The notes: a model not told the origin generated them from the letters alone. Shown: positions 19,496 through 27,276, counted from the first letter of the stretch. The stretch is 64,000 nt of DNA from Hominenteromicrobium mulieris (GCA_021029595.1 JAJJOY010000001.1:372001-436000), one strand, 5' to 3'. Made by a program: numbers and translations.

Positions 19496-20944
19496 TTATG
19501 CGTTCTCGATCTTTTGAAGGCCGAGCTGCAAACGGCGCAGCGCCTCCTCTTTGCCGAGCACGGCGAGAATTTCCATAGCGCCGCCGGGGGTAACGGTCTG
19601 GCCTGCCGCCGCGATGCGTACCGGCCACAGCAGAGTGCCGTTTTTCACTTCGAGGCTCTGTGCGAGGGCAATGAGTGCATCGTGGATGGTATCAACCTGC
19701 CAGTTTTCGATGGCGGACAGCGTCTCGATGGCGGCACGCAGCATGACGGGCGCGTTCTCGAGCGTTGCCTTGCTCTTTTTGTTTATGAAGAGGTCTGCGG
19801 AATATTCCGGCAGCTCTTTGAAGAAGCCGAGCAGGCTCGGGATTTCCTTAAACTTCAAAATACGCGGCTGCAAAATGGCGTCGAGCACGTCGTACGGCTT
19901 TTCTGCGTCGCCGAAAATCTCTTTGTAGTACGGCATCGCCGCGGTGCGGAACTCTTCCCCGCTCATCTTGCGGATGTATTCGCCGTTGAACCACAGAAGC
20001 TTATCGTAATCGAACACGGCGGGCGATTTGCTGATGCCGTCGATGGAGAATGCTTCTTCGAGCTCTTTCAGCGAGAAAATTTCCCGGTTGTCCTTCGGGC
20101 ACCAGCCGAGCAGCGCGATGTAGTTCGTGATGACCGGTGCGAGGTAGCCGTCTTCGAGGAGGCCCTGAAAGCTTGTGGAACCGTGGCGCTTCGAAAGCTT
20201 TGAGACGGAGCCGTCTTCATTTTTGCCCATGATGAGCGGCAGGTGCACATAAATCGGCTTTTCCCAGCCGAACGCGTCGTAGAGCATGTTGTACTTCGGT
20301 GTAGAGGTGAGGTACTCGCAGCCGCGCACGACGTGCGTAATGTGCATGAGGTGGTCGTCGATGACGTTTGCAAAGTTGTAGGTCGGGTAGCCGTCGGACT
20401 TTAAAAGCACCTGATCTTCGATCTCTTTGTTTTCGATCGTGATGGTGCCGTAAACGGCGTCTTCAAAGGACGTGGAGCCCTCGAGCGGCACACGCTGACG
20501 AATGACATACGGCATACCGGCGTCGAGGTTCTTCCGAATTTCCTCTGCGGGCAGGTCGCGGCAATGACGGTCGTAGCCGCCGAACTCGCCGTCCTGATGA
20601 ATGGACTCGAGGCGCTCTTTGGTGCAGAAGCAATAGTATGCCTTGCCCTCGCGCACAAGCTGCTCTGCGTAGGGTTTATAAATATCCTTGCGTTCGCTCT
20701 GTACATACGGGCCGTATTCGCCGCCGATGTCCGGTCCTTCGTCATGCTGCAGACCGACTTGCTGCAGTGTATTATATATAACGTCTGTTGCGCCTTCTAC
20801 ATAGCGCTCCTGATCTGTGTCTTCAATTCTGAGCACAAACGTGCCGTTTTGGGACTTCGCCACCAGATACTCGTACAGCGCCGTTCTGAGGTTTCCGACG
20901 TGCATGAAACCGGTGGGGCTCGGCGCAAAGCGTGTGCGAACCAT
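19496..20944 (-). CDS. gltX: Glutamyl-tRNA synthetase
   Basis: 482 residues from the ATG at 20944, which has a full AAGGAGG site. Class I motifs: RFAPSPTGFMHVGN (HIGH equivalent) and SKLSKRHGSTS (KMSKS equivalent), with RIEDTDQERYV between them. A long leader (about 80 nt) has a GC-rich ATGCCGGCGGCAT hairpin but no T-box features. The two synthetases form one transcription unit. Confidence 0.96.
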   Translation of the reverse strand: MVRTRFAPSPTGFMHVGNLRTALYEYLVAKSQNGTFVLRIEDTDQERYVEGATDVIYNTLQQVGLQHDEGPDIGGEYGPYVQSERKDIYKPYAEQLVREGKAYYCFCTKERLESIHQDGEFGGYDRHCRDLPAEEIRKNLDAGMPYVIRQRVPLEGSTSFEDAVYGTITIENKEIEDQVLLKSDGYPTYNFANVIDDHLMHITHVVRGCEYLTSTPKYNMLYDAFGWEKPIYVHLPLIMGKNEDGSVSKLSKRHGSTSFQGLLEDGYLAPVITNYIALLGWCPKDNREIFSLKELEEAFSIDGISKSPAVFDYDKLLWFNGEYIRKMSGEEFRTAAMPYYKEIFGDAEKPYDVLDAILQPRILKFKEIPSLLGFFKELPEYSADLFINKKSKATLENAPVMLRAAIETLSAIENWQVDTIHDALIALAQSLEVKNGTLLWPVRIAAAGQTVTPGGAMEILAVLGKEEALRRLQLGLQKIENA

Positions 20945-21026
20945 TAAAACAACCTCCTTGGTTTTTCGGTGCGTTGCTCTCCATGCCGCCGGCATGAAAG
21001 AATACTACACCATCATATAATGTTCT

Positions 21027-21055
21027 ATTATATATCTGTGCGCAGAATTTTGCAA
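21027..21055 (-). promoter_or_regulatory. gltX-glnS promoter
   Basis: Minus strand TTGCAA (21055-21050), 17-base spacer, TATAAT (21032-21027). Confidence 0.8.
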
Positions 21056-21093
21056 TAAAAAAACGGGAAAAAGCGCCATCTTTTTCCCGTTTT
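21055..21093 (-). terminator. Terminator after the VanY-type carboxypeptidase gene
   Basis: AAACGGGAAAAAG (minus 21093-21081) pairs with CTTTTTCCCGTTT (21073-21061) and a long T run follows. It adjoins the gltX promoter. Confidence 0.9.
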
Positions 21094-21099
21094 CTGTTC

Positions 21100-21969
21100 T
21101 TAATCGCCCTTGAGGAACGCCACGTACTCTTCAAGACACATGTTAAGCTCGTTCATGCGCTGCGCGTGCTCCTTGCCGACGTAGCGGTAATGCCACGGCT
21201 CGTAATCGATGCCGGTGATGCTCTCCTTACCTTTGGGGTAGCGCTCGACAAAGCCGTATTCTGCGGCGTGCTCCTGCAGCCATGTGTAGGCTTTCGTCTC
21301 GCGGAAATCGTCTTCAACGTCGTTGAAATCAACCGCAAGGCCGGTGTGATGCTCGCTGTACCCCGGCGCCTGAATGGTGATCCGCGCGTCTTCATACGCG
21401 TTTTCATAGGTCATGCCGTCTGCCATGCGGCGCTGCACGGCGCGATCCAGCACGCTTTCCTGCTCCTCCACGCTGCGATATCCCGAGGCAACCCACAAAT
21501 TGATCTCGTCGTTATACGCTGCATTGATAAGCGCCGTGAGCCCCGGGTACATTTTGGAGTTGACGGTGATGGTATCGAACAGCGTCGGGGTCATTTGGAA
21601 ATCGTCCGGCAGCGGCACTTCGCTGTTCACGAGCACGAGGCGCCAATCGCCGAGCTGCTGAAAGGCAGATTCGGGAGTGGAGGTCGTTTTAGAAAGCACA
21701 CTTGCTTTGGCTGAAATGCTCTCCGCAGCGGTGCTCGGTACCGCTTCCGGCGAGGCAGCAGCTTCTATGGGCTCTGCATTTTGATGCGGCATGGCAAGCA
21801 ACGCTGTGATGATAAGCACAGCCGCAATGCACCCTGCCCCACTAAGCAAAAGCCGTGCACGCGATTTCAGTACACGTGCGGGAATCCTGTTATGCTTCTC
21901 CCGTTTTTGCGGCTGTTTTAATCTGTAATGTCCACCTTGCGGCCCCGCCATGTGCTTTGCCACGTTCAT
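21100..21969 (-). CDS. D-alanyl-D-alanine carboxypeptidase, VanY/M15B type
   Basis: 289 residues: cytoplasmic Lys/Arg-rich tail, one membrane segment (about residues 40-60), a Ser/Ala-rich linker and a VanY domain. All metal and catalytic residues are visible: SGYRSVEEQE, APGYSEHHTGLAVDF (zinc His and Asp) and YEPWHYRYVGKEHA (catalytic Glu, zinc His). It would trim the terminal D-Ala of peptidoglycan stems. The ATG at 21969 follows AAAAGGGAG. It has no vancomycin-resistance neighbours, so a housekeeping wall role is likely. Its degenerate paralogue is at 6055-6864. Confidence 0.92.
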   Translation of the reverse strand: MNVAKHMAGPQGGHYRLKQPQKREKHNRIPARVLKSRARLLLSGAGCIAAVLIITALLAMPHQNAEPIEAAASPEAVPSTAAESISAKASVLSKTTSTPESAFQQLGDWRLVLVNSEVPLPDDFQMTPTLFDTITVNSKMYPGLTALINAAYNDEINLWVASGYRSVEEQESVLDRAVQRRMADGMTYENAYEDARITIQAPGYSEHHTGLAVDFNDVEDDFRETKAYTWLQEHAAEYGFVERYPKGKESITGIDYEPWHYRYVGKEHAQRMNELNMCLEEYVAFLKGD

Positions 21970-21994
21970 GCTCCCTTTTCTTTCGTATCTTCTA

Positions 21995-22028
21995 TTGCAA
22001 GTATACCACATAACTGGTATACTAATCC
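21995..22028. promoter_or_regulatory. Overlapping divergent promoters with a palindrome
   Basis: Plus strand: TTGCAA (21995-22000), 17-base spacer, TATACT (22018-22023), driving the hydrolase gene. Minus strand: TATACT (22005-22000) with a weak GGATTA -35, driving the VanY gene. Both -10 boxes lie in the perfect inverted repeat AGTATACC/GGTATACT (22000-22023), which could bind a dimeric regulator or be only a by-product of the two -10 boxes. Confidence 0.6.
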
Positions 22029-22081
22029 ATAGTTTCTAAATTGTTTTTTCATCTTTTTTTCATTTTGAAGGAGTGACCTTG

Positions 22082-22726
22082 ATGAAAAGGATCTTTATGC
22101 GCGGCAACCCCGGCGATTTTGCAAATTATGTGGCGGCGCTGACGGCTTGCGGCGCGGAGCCGGTAATCTCGATGACACTTTCCGACGCAGACACTTGCGA
22201 CGGCCTGCTGATCCCCGGCGGCGCCGATGTAAATCCTGTGCTCTATGGGCAGGAAAACACGGCGAGCGAAGGCATCGATGACAGCCGTGATGCAGACGAG
22301 ATTGCGCTTGCAAAATGCTTTTTTGCAGCGGGCAAGCCGGTATTCGGCATTTGCAGAGGGCACCAGGTGCTGAACGTGGCATTCGGCGGCGACCTCATTC
22401 AGAATGTGCCGGACCCGCAGCACCACATGGCGGCAAAAGAGACCGGCGACGCCATTCACACGGTACGCGCGCAGCATGATCTGATGCGCGAATTTTACGG
22501 CGAAGAATTCCCCGTGAACAGTGCACACCATCAGGCCGCAGGTAAGCTCGGCGCGGGACTTATCCCTCTGTGCGTCAGCGACGACGGCATCAACGAGGGC
22601 TTTATCCATGAAAACGGCAAAGTGATCGGCGTGCAGTTTCACCCGGAGCGCATCGGCTTTGCGCACCGCCGCCCCGATGCAGTGAACGGCGAAAAGCTGT
22701 TTCGCTATTTTCTGAGTCTGATTTAA
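22082..22726 (+). CDS. Gamma-glutamyl hydrolase of the PuuD/peptidase C26 family
   Basis: 214 residues with a class I glutamine-amidotransferase fold. The nucleophile Cys is in GICRGHQVLNVAFGG, the catalytic His-Glu pair in GVQFHPER, and the oxyanion region in LIPGGADVNPVLYG. Relatives hydrolyse gamma-glutamyl amides such as gamma-glutamyl-GABA. No polyamine genes are nearby, so the natural substrate is uncertain. The start is the ATG at 22082 behind GAAGGAG. It is divergent from the VanY gene. Confidence 0.88.
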   Translation: MKRIFMRGNPGDFANYVAALTACGAEPVISMTLSDADTCDGLLIPGGADVNPVLYGQENTASEGIDDSRDADEIALAKCFFAAGKPVFGICRGHQVLNVAFGGDLIQNVPDPQHHMAAKETGDAIHTVRAQHDLMREFYGEEFPVNSAHHQAAGKLGAGLIPLCVSDDGINEGFIHENGKVIGVQFHPERIGFAHRRPDAVNGEKLFRYFLSLI

Positions 22727-22776
22727 AGCCGCTTTCCTCTATTTTCCGCTTCCGCATAAAATTGTGAAAAAACTGC

Positions 22777-22805
22777 TTGCTTTTTTCCCGGGCATCGTGT
22801 ATAAT
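22777..22805 (+). promoter_or_regulatory. tRNA-Pro promoter
   Basis: TTGCTT (22777-22782), 17-base spacer, TATAAT (22800-22805), 12 bases before the tRNA. Confidence 0.85.
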
Positions 22806-22816
22806 AAATTCGTTAT

Positions 22817-22894
22817 CCGGGTGTAGCGCAGTTTTGGTAGCGCGCTTGAATGGGGTTCAAGAGGCCGCAGGTTCAACTCCTGTCACTCGGACCA
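22817..22894 (+). tRNA. tRNA-Pro (anticodon GGG)
   Basis: Full cloverleaf with encoded CCA. The acceptor arm is CCGGGTG/CACTCGG. The anticodon stem CTTGA/TCAAG holds loop ATGGGGT, so the anticodon is GGG (reads CCC/CCU). The T arm is GCAGG-TTCAACT-CCTGT. D-loop and variable loop are normal. Confidence 0.95.
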
Positions 22895-22895
22895 T

Positions 22896-22950
22896 AACTG
22901 GACACCAATTTCGATACGACGCGTATCTTGATTGGTGTCCAGTTCCTTTA
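22896..22950 (+). terminator. Long hairpin terminator after tRNA-Pro
   Basis: AACTGGACACCAAT (22896-22909) pairs perfectly with ATTGGTGTCCAGTT (22931-22944). The loop contains a second perfect stem, GATACG/CGTATC. CCTTTATT follows. It is longer than most tRNA terminators. Confidence 0.75.
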
Positions 22951-23114
22951 TTACAGAAGTTTTGGTTTCCATGGGTCTTTACCATACGATTTAATCATCT
23001 TTTTTTCGCAGAAATCCTTTCCGGTAAAAAATATTGCAGAGACCTTCGGTGATGAACTCCGATGTTTATTTTCACCATGTATTTGTTCTATTCAAAGATA
23101 AAGCAGGGATTTTA

Positions 23115-24035
23115 ATGAAGCAAAACAAAAACGGATTCACATTGATGGAAATGCTAATTGTCATTGCAATCATCGCTGTATTGATTGCAGTTGCCATTCC
23201 GGTATTTGCGTCACAGCTTGAAAAAGCCAGAGAAGCGACAGATCTTGCAAATGTCCGCTCCGCTTATGCACAGGTGTCTACAGAGGCGTTGCTCGGAGAT
23301 TCTGAGGCTACCGTAACCGTCAACCTAAAACAGAAGCAGGCCGACTGGCAATCAGTAGATCCTGTGAATATCGGCGGTATTGTTCATTCCAAAAGCCAAG
23401 GAGACACGAAGAACTGGATAGGCGTTGCTGCGCCAAACGGAACCTGTGTCGTATCGTATAAGGAAGATTACGGAATCATTCTCACTTGGAGCGGAAAAGC
23501 CGATCCATCTGAACCTAAATACCCGTTTAACACAAACGAGACGGATTTCTTCCCACTTCTATACGAAACGGAATTTTGGCAAGACATGAAAAACAATACA
23601 AACTTTGAGTTTGACTCCAGATGTCCGGATTCGAAATATGTTCCAGCCATTACCACAGAGATTAATAAGCTGAATAAAAGTCTTTTGCAGCAGCCTAATT
23701 GCACATGGGCCTATCTTGGCGACGGAAGAGATAGACGAGAAGCATATCGGTATCTTTTCTGGACATCTCTGGACACGGATAAGGTCGGGCCCGGAAAGGA
23801 AATCCCCGTAATTATTCAAACCGGCAACGGGAACTATTATGTTTCCGAAACCACGACCGGTAAGCGAAACGGTAAGGACTATGTTACCGTTTCAAAATCG
23901 CTTATTACGCAAAATCAGTATAAGGAAATTCTGAAAAACGGGAAAGAGTTTTCTACGTTGGAAGCGGCTTACGATGCCTACCTCAAAGCATTGGGTAATT
24001 CCAAATACAATTCCGTACGCCAGTCCCAGTCTTAA
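23115..24035 (+). CDS. Type IV prepilin / pseudopilin-like protein
   Basis: 306 residues. The class III signal is textbook: MKQNKNG then FTLMEMLIVIAIIAVLIAVAI, with the prepilin peptidase site after Gly7 and Glu5 of the mature protein conserved. The large C-terminal part (about 270 residues) is Trp/Asn/Lys-rich and unlike known pilin heads. No pilB, pilC, pilD or other pilins are nearby, so assembly must rely on genes elsewhere. The ATG at 23115 has AGGGA upstream. The gene is visibly more AT-rich than its neighbours and lies just after a tRNA, which suggests acquisition. Confidence 0.85.
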   Translation: MKQNKNGFTLMEMLIVIAIIAVLIAVAIPVFASQLEKAREATDLANVRSAYAQVSTEALLGDSEATVTVNLKQKQADWQSVDPVNIGGIVHSKSQGDTKNWIGVAAPNGTCVVSYKEDYGIILTWSGKADPSEPKYPFNTNETDFFPLLYETEFWQDMKNNTNFEFDSRCPDSKYVPAITTEINKLNKSLLQQPNCTWAYLGDGRDRREAYRYLFWTSLDTDKVGPGKEIPVIIQTGNGNYYVSETTTGKRNGKDYVTVSKSLITQNQYKEILKNGKEFSTLEAAYDAYLKALGNSKYNSVRQSQS

Positions 24036-24092
24036 AATGCTCTATTCCGTTACAACCTCTAAATCAGCATTCTCAGCAACTTCGTCAAATGC

Positions 24093-24174
24093 AAAAAGAG
24101 ACAGCTTAAAGTGATATGCCCCCATACCGGGTGTCCGGTATTGGGGTACATATCAAAGCAAACTGTCTCTTTTT
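24093..24174. repeat. 82-nt nested palindrome, also a bidirectional terminator
   Basis: The outer arms AAAAAGAGACAG (24093-24104) and CTGTCTCTTTTT (24163-24174) enclose GATATG...CATATC, CCCC/GGGG and ATACCGG/CCGGTAT around a GTGT loop. The whole element folds into one long interrupted hairpin. T runs on both sides let it stop the prepilin and the Na/Pi cotransporter transcripts, but its size suggests a small mobile or repeated element. Confidence 0.7.
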
Positions 24175-24193
24175 TACTTGATTGATTATGTAG

Positions 24194-25945
24194 TTATACT
24201 GCCTGCAAGCGGTATTTTTCCGCGTAGGTGCCGTAGGCGCGGCGGAAGTCGGGGTCGTCGGCACGCATGGCGCGCAGCGTTTCGTGCAGATTAAGACCGT
24301 GGTTTGCCGCATCCAGAACACAGCCGGCGATGTTGGAGCAGTGGTCAGCCGTTCGCTCGAGATCCGTCAGCAGGTCGGACCACACGAAGCCCGCTTCAAT
24401 ACTGCAATGACCCTGCTGCATGCGCAGAATATGGCGCGTGCGCATCTGCTCCTTCAGTGCAACGATGACCTGTTTCAGCGGCTCTACCTGTGCGGCGGCT
24501 GCAAGGTCTTTTTCGCTGAACGCGCGCTCTGCCGTATTCAATATCTCACTCACCGCGCCGATGAGCACCTTCAGCTCTTTTTCTGCGGCGGCGCTGAAGC
24601 CAAGTCCCTTGCTGCGCAGTTCTTCCGACGCCGCAAGCAGGTTCACGGCGTGGTCGGAGATACGCTCAAAATCGCCGATAATTTTTAATAATTCGGTGGC
24701 TTCTTCGCTTTCGGCATCGCTCAGCTGCTGGGCGCTCAGGCGCACCAGGTATGTACCAAGCTCGTCTTCGTAGCGGTCGCAGCGGCTCTCGTTTTCACGG
24801 ATGGATTCCGCAAGCTCCGGCGAATAGTTTTCAAAGGTCGTCAGCGCCATATGCAGCGCTTCGCCTGCGCAGCGTGCCATTTCGCCCGCAACGGCACGGC
24901 AGCGGCCGAGCGCGACGGACGGTGTGATGAGCAGACGTTCTTCAAGCTCAACAGGCTGCTCTTTGCCGCCCTTATCCGGCACGATGCGGATTGCGAGCTT
25001 TTCAAGCAGGCCGCCTGCCGGCAGCAGCATCGCCGTGCACAGGATATTAAAGAGCGAGTGCGCAATCGCGATGCCGGACATGGTGGCGTTTTCATCCAGA
25101 ATAGCCGGTGCAAACACGATCTTTACAATCCAGAAGGCCGTCAGTAACACGACCACGCCGATAACATTGAACATCAAATGGACGACTGCCGCGCGCTTTG
25201 CGTTCTTCTGTGTGCCCACGGAGGAGATCAGCGCCGTAACGCAGGTACCGATATTCTGGCCCATGATAATCGGGATAGCCGCCGCGTAGCTGACCTGCCC
25301 CGTTACGGCCAATGCCTGCAAAATGCCCACGGAAGCTGAACTGGACTGGATGATACCTGTCAAAAGCGCGCCCGCAAGCACGCCAAGAATCGGATTTTTG
25401 AACATCAGGAACAGCGAAGCGAACGCCGGGACATCTTTAAGGCCCGAAACCGCGCCACTCATGGTTTCCATGCCAAACATCAAGGTCGCAAAGCCAAGCA
25501 GGATCATGCCGGTATCTTTCTTTTTACCGGACTTGCAGAACATATAGAAAATGATGCCGATGAGCGCCAAAACAGGCGTGAAGGATGACGGCTTTAAAAG
25601 ATTCACCCAAATATTGCTGCCGCTGATGCCCGCAAGGCTCAACAGCCACGCCGTGACGGTGGTGCCCACGTTCGCACCCATGATAACATTGATGGCTTGC
25701 CGCAGTGTCATGAGCCCGGAGTTTACGAAGCCCACTACCATGACTGTCGTCGCCGACGAGCTTTGAATGATGGCTGTGATGCCGAGGCCCGTCAAAAAGC
25801 CCGCCGGTACACTGCCGGTCATTTTATCGAGCAAGCTTTGCAGCTTGCCGCCCGCGCGGCGCTCCAAGGCCTGCCCCATCAGGTTCATGCCGAACAGGAA
25901 AAGACACAGCCCGCCGATCATCGTCAGTACATTGAAAATATCCAT
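24194..25945 (-). CDS. Na+/phosphate cotransporter with C-terminal PhoU-like domain
   Basis: 583 residues. The membrane half (residues 1 to about 320) has two inverted Na/Pi repeats, each with a QSSSAT/QSSSAS motif (GITAIIQSSSATTVMVVGF; GIIQSSSASVGILQAL) and GANVGTTVTA/GQNIGTCVTA. Residues about 340-570 are helical with PhoU-type FERISDHAVNLL and LERTADHCSNIA repeats. It imports inorganic phosphate with sodium, and the PhoU-like tail may report phosphate status. A Pho-box-like motif lies upstream, matching the one before pstS. Confidence 0.92.
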   Translation of the reverse strand: MDIFNVLTMIGGLCLFLFGMNLMGQALERRAGGKLQSLLDKMTGSVPAGFLTGLGITAIIQSSSATTVMVVGFVNSGLMTLRQAINVIMGANVGTTVTAWLLSLAGISGSNIWVNLLKPSSFTPVLALIGIIFYMFCKSGKKKDTGMILLGFATLMFGMETMSGAVSGLKDVPAFASLFLMFKNPILGVLAGALLTGIIQSSSASVGILQALAVTGQVSYAAAIPIIMGQNIGTCVTALISSVGTQKNAKRAAVVHLMFNVIGVVVLLTAFWIVKIVFAPAILDENATMSGIAIAHSLFNILCTAMLLPAGGLLEKLAIRIVPDKGGKEQPVELEERLLITPSVALGRCRAVAGEMARCAGEALHMALTTFENYSPELAESIRENESRCDRYEDELGTYLVRLSAQQLSDAESEEATELLKIIGDFERISDHAVNLLAASEELRSKGLGFSAAAEKELKVLIGAVSEILNTAERAFSEKDLAAAAQVEPLKQVIVALKEQMRTRHILRMQQGHCSIEAGFVWSDLLTDLERTADHCSNIAGCVLDAANHGLNLHETLRAMRADDPDFRRAYGTYAEKYRLQAV

Positions 25946-25977
25946 ACTCGATTTTCCCCTTTTAACATTCTTTTACA

Positions 25978-26006
25978 CGTATAGGAGTATATCGTGTCTA
26001 TGTCAA
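25978..26006 (-). promoter_or_regulatory. Promoter of the Na/Pi cotransporter gene
   Basis: Minus strand TTGACA (26006-26001), 17-base spacer, TATACG (25983-25978). Confidence 0.6.
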
Positions 26007-26023
26007 ATCAACTGTGTGTTCTT

Positions 26024-26052
26024 TGTAAAATCCATGTAAAATCGCTTGTTAA
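26024..26052 (-). promoter_or_regulatory. Pho-box-like operator upstream of the Na/Pi cotransporter
   Basis: The minus strand contains TTTTACATGGATTTTACA preceded by TTAACAAGC. TTTTAC repeats with 11-bp phasing, as PhoB/PhoP direct-repeat sites do. The same core with one change (TTTTACGTGGATTTTACA) precedes pstS at 57521-57548, 31 kb away. Confidence 0.7.
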
Positions 26053-26071
26053 AAAACGACACAAAGCATGA

Positions 26072-26100
26072 ATATCCCCCGGCGAAAAGCCGGAGGATAT
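26072..26100. terminator. Hairpin after the DUF11 gene
   Basis: ATATCC-CCGGC pairs with GCCGG-GGATAT around a short A-rich loop. There is no immediate T tail on the minus strand, so termination is probable rather than certain. Confidence 0.5.
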
Positions 26101-26129
26101 CTACGCTATGCGTCCTGTTAAATTTGGCT

Positions 26130-26975
26130 TTACACGGTGCCGGTGATAACAACCTCCGCGGTGCCGGGTGTAGTGGTCCATGTGCCGTTTTCGTTTTGCG
26201 TATACTGCGCGGCGGGAACGGTGATCTGCCCCGGAAGCGTTGCGAACACGCCGGTCGTTTCGCCATACGTGTACTGCGTACCTGCTGTCCAAGCGGTGCC
26301 GTTAAACGTGACCGCAATGTTTTTGAGGATCGGGTCAAACGTATCGGTCAGCACGATGCGCTCGGCTTCGGAAGCTTCGGTGTTGCCCGTGTTTTCGATG
26401 ACGAACGTATACGTAATCTGCCCGTTCCCCGTGACGACCGCAGGACACAGCGCTTTGCTGATGGTGAGAACCGCGCGATCCTCCGTGGAGACCGTTTCCG
26501 ACGCGCTGACTTCCAGATTGCCGTCCGTGACATTTGCGGTATTCGTGATGCTGCCGTCCGTGCCGAGCGGTGCATACGCTGTGACCTCTGCCTCGTAAAC
26601 GAGCATGATGCTGCCGTTTGCGGGGACATTCGGGACCGTAATGACGAGCGGCGGCTCCGACGTTGCGGTGGGCGCGGTCTGCAAGACGCCGTTTACATAA
26701 TACCGAACAGAATTCGACACATACGCGAGCGGATAGACGGTCCCGCTATTAAATTCATACGCGCCGAGGTTATCGGTGACCGTGAGATTTGTCACCGGCT
26801 GCGCACCGCTGTTTACGATAGAAATGATATACGTAATCTTATCGTTTGCGGCGTAATTTTTCACCACGGCGGTTTTGGTAACGGTCAAGGCCTCCAAAAG
26901 CTCGCCCGTGACGGTGTTGGAATTCGTTGTGCCTCCGTTATACGAAAGCGTCGCGAAATTTGTAAAAGATGCCAT
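26130..26975 (-). CDS. DUF11-repeat protein without signal peptide
   Basis: 281 residues, starting MASFTNFATLSYNG. Two DUF11/beta-sandwich units can be traced, each opening with an isopeptide-like start (ALTVTKTAVVKNYAANDKIT; VLTISKALCPAVVTGNGQIT) and containing the I.N.G..P.TN/IENTGNTEA motif. Usually such domains are in secreted adhesins, but no signal peptide, membrane segment or LPXTG is present. It is strongly Thr/Asn/Val-rich and monocistronic, with an AAGGAGGGG ribosome site. Localisation and role are unknown; a spore or cell-surface layer protein is a possibility only. Confidence 0.8.
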   Translation of the reverse strand: MASFTNFATLSYNGGTTNSNTVTGELLEALTVTKTAVVKNYAANDKITYIISIVNSGAQPVTNLTVTDNLGAYEFNSGTVYPLAYVSNSVRYYVNGVLQTAPTATSEPPLVITVPNVPANGSIMLVYEAEVTAYAPLGTDGSITNTANVTDGNLEVSASETVSTEDRAVLTISKALCPAVVTGNGQITYTFVIENTGNTEASEAERIVLTDTFDPILKNIAVTFNGTAWTAGTQYTYGETTGVFATLPGQITVPAAQYTQNENGTWTTTPGTAEVVITGTV

Positions 26976-27036
26976 AAAACCCCTCCTTGTTTTCGGGGAC
27001 TTGCCCCTTGTACAAGTTATGCCGAAGGAGGTTTAA

Positions 27037-27084
27037 ATGACACTTTTGAGCTTGTGGCTTTTTGCATTCTTCATGTCTTTTTAA
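27037..27084 (+). CDS. Possible 15-residue hydrophobic peptide
   Basis: GAAGGAGG sits five bases before an ATG that opens MTLLSLWLFAFFMSF and then stops. The perfect Shine-Dalgarno site and all-hydrophobic content are notable, but the sequence partly overlaps the structured repeat and the SD lies opposite the DUF11 leader, so it may be a remnant or chance. Confidence 0.3.
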   Translation: MTLLSLWLFAFFMSF

Positions 27085-27087
27085 GGA

Positions 27088-27190
27088 ACCTCTTGATAGG
27101 GTTTCTTACGGCTAAACAGCCCACCGGACCATTTAGCCTATCTTTCTGATCTGTTGTGAGACAAAAGGATTTCGAGCTCTGCGGAGGTCG
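27088..27190 (+). repeat. Structured intergenic repeat, copy A
   Basis: Aligns with the element at 39040-39145 (minus). Shared blocks are TTGATAGGGTTT, a hairpin whose loop contains CACCGGA (stem GGCTAAA 27110-27116 / TTTAGCC 27132-27138), TTCTGATCT, CAAAAGG-TTTCG, and a hairpin with a TGCG tetraloop (27173-27190). Stem sequences differ between copies but pairing is kept, which points to RNA or DNA structure as the conserved trait. Confidence 0.65.
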
Positions 27191-27276
27191 TGGGCGAGCT
27201 CGGCGTGCTGCGCATGCAGCCGGAACTGGTGCGTGCGGCCTGTGAACGCGCCCATGCGCTCGACAAATTTCTTTAA
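27178..27276 (+). pseudogene. Possible C-terminal gene remnant
   Basis: An open frame reads SAEVVGELGVLRM then QPELVRAACERAHALDKFL and stops at 27276. It is amphipathic, GC-rich and protein-like but has no start codon of its own and no upstream body, and is partly inside the repeat. It may be a decayed 3' end. The source family was not recognised. Confidence 0.3.

Noticed and set aside
22817-22944. tRNA-Pro as an attachment site of an integrated element
   Set aside because: No integrase and no duplicated tRNA 3' end was found downstream in the window.
26046-27149. 367-residue plus-strand ORF across the DUF11 gene and the repeat
   Set aside because: Mostly antisense to the DUF11 gene; its C-terminal end comes from the structured repeat.
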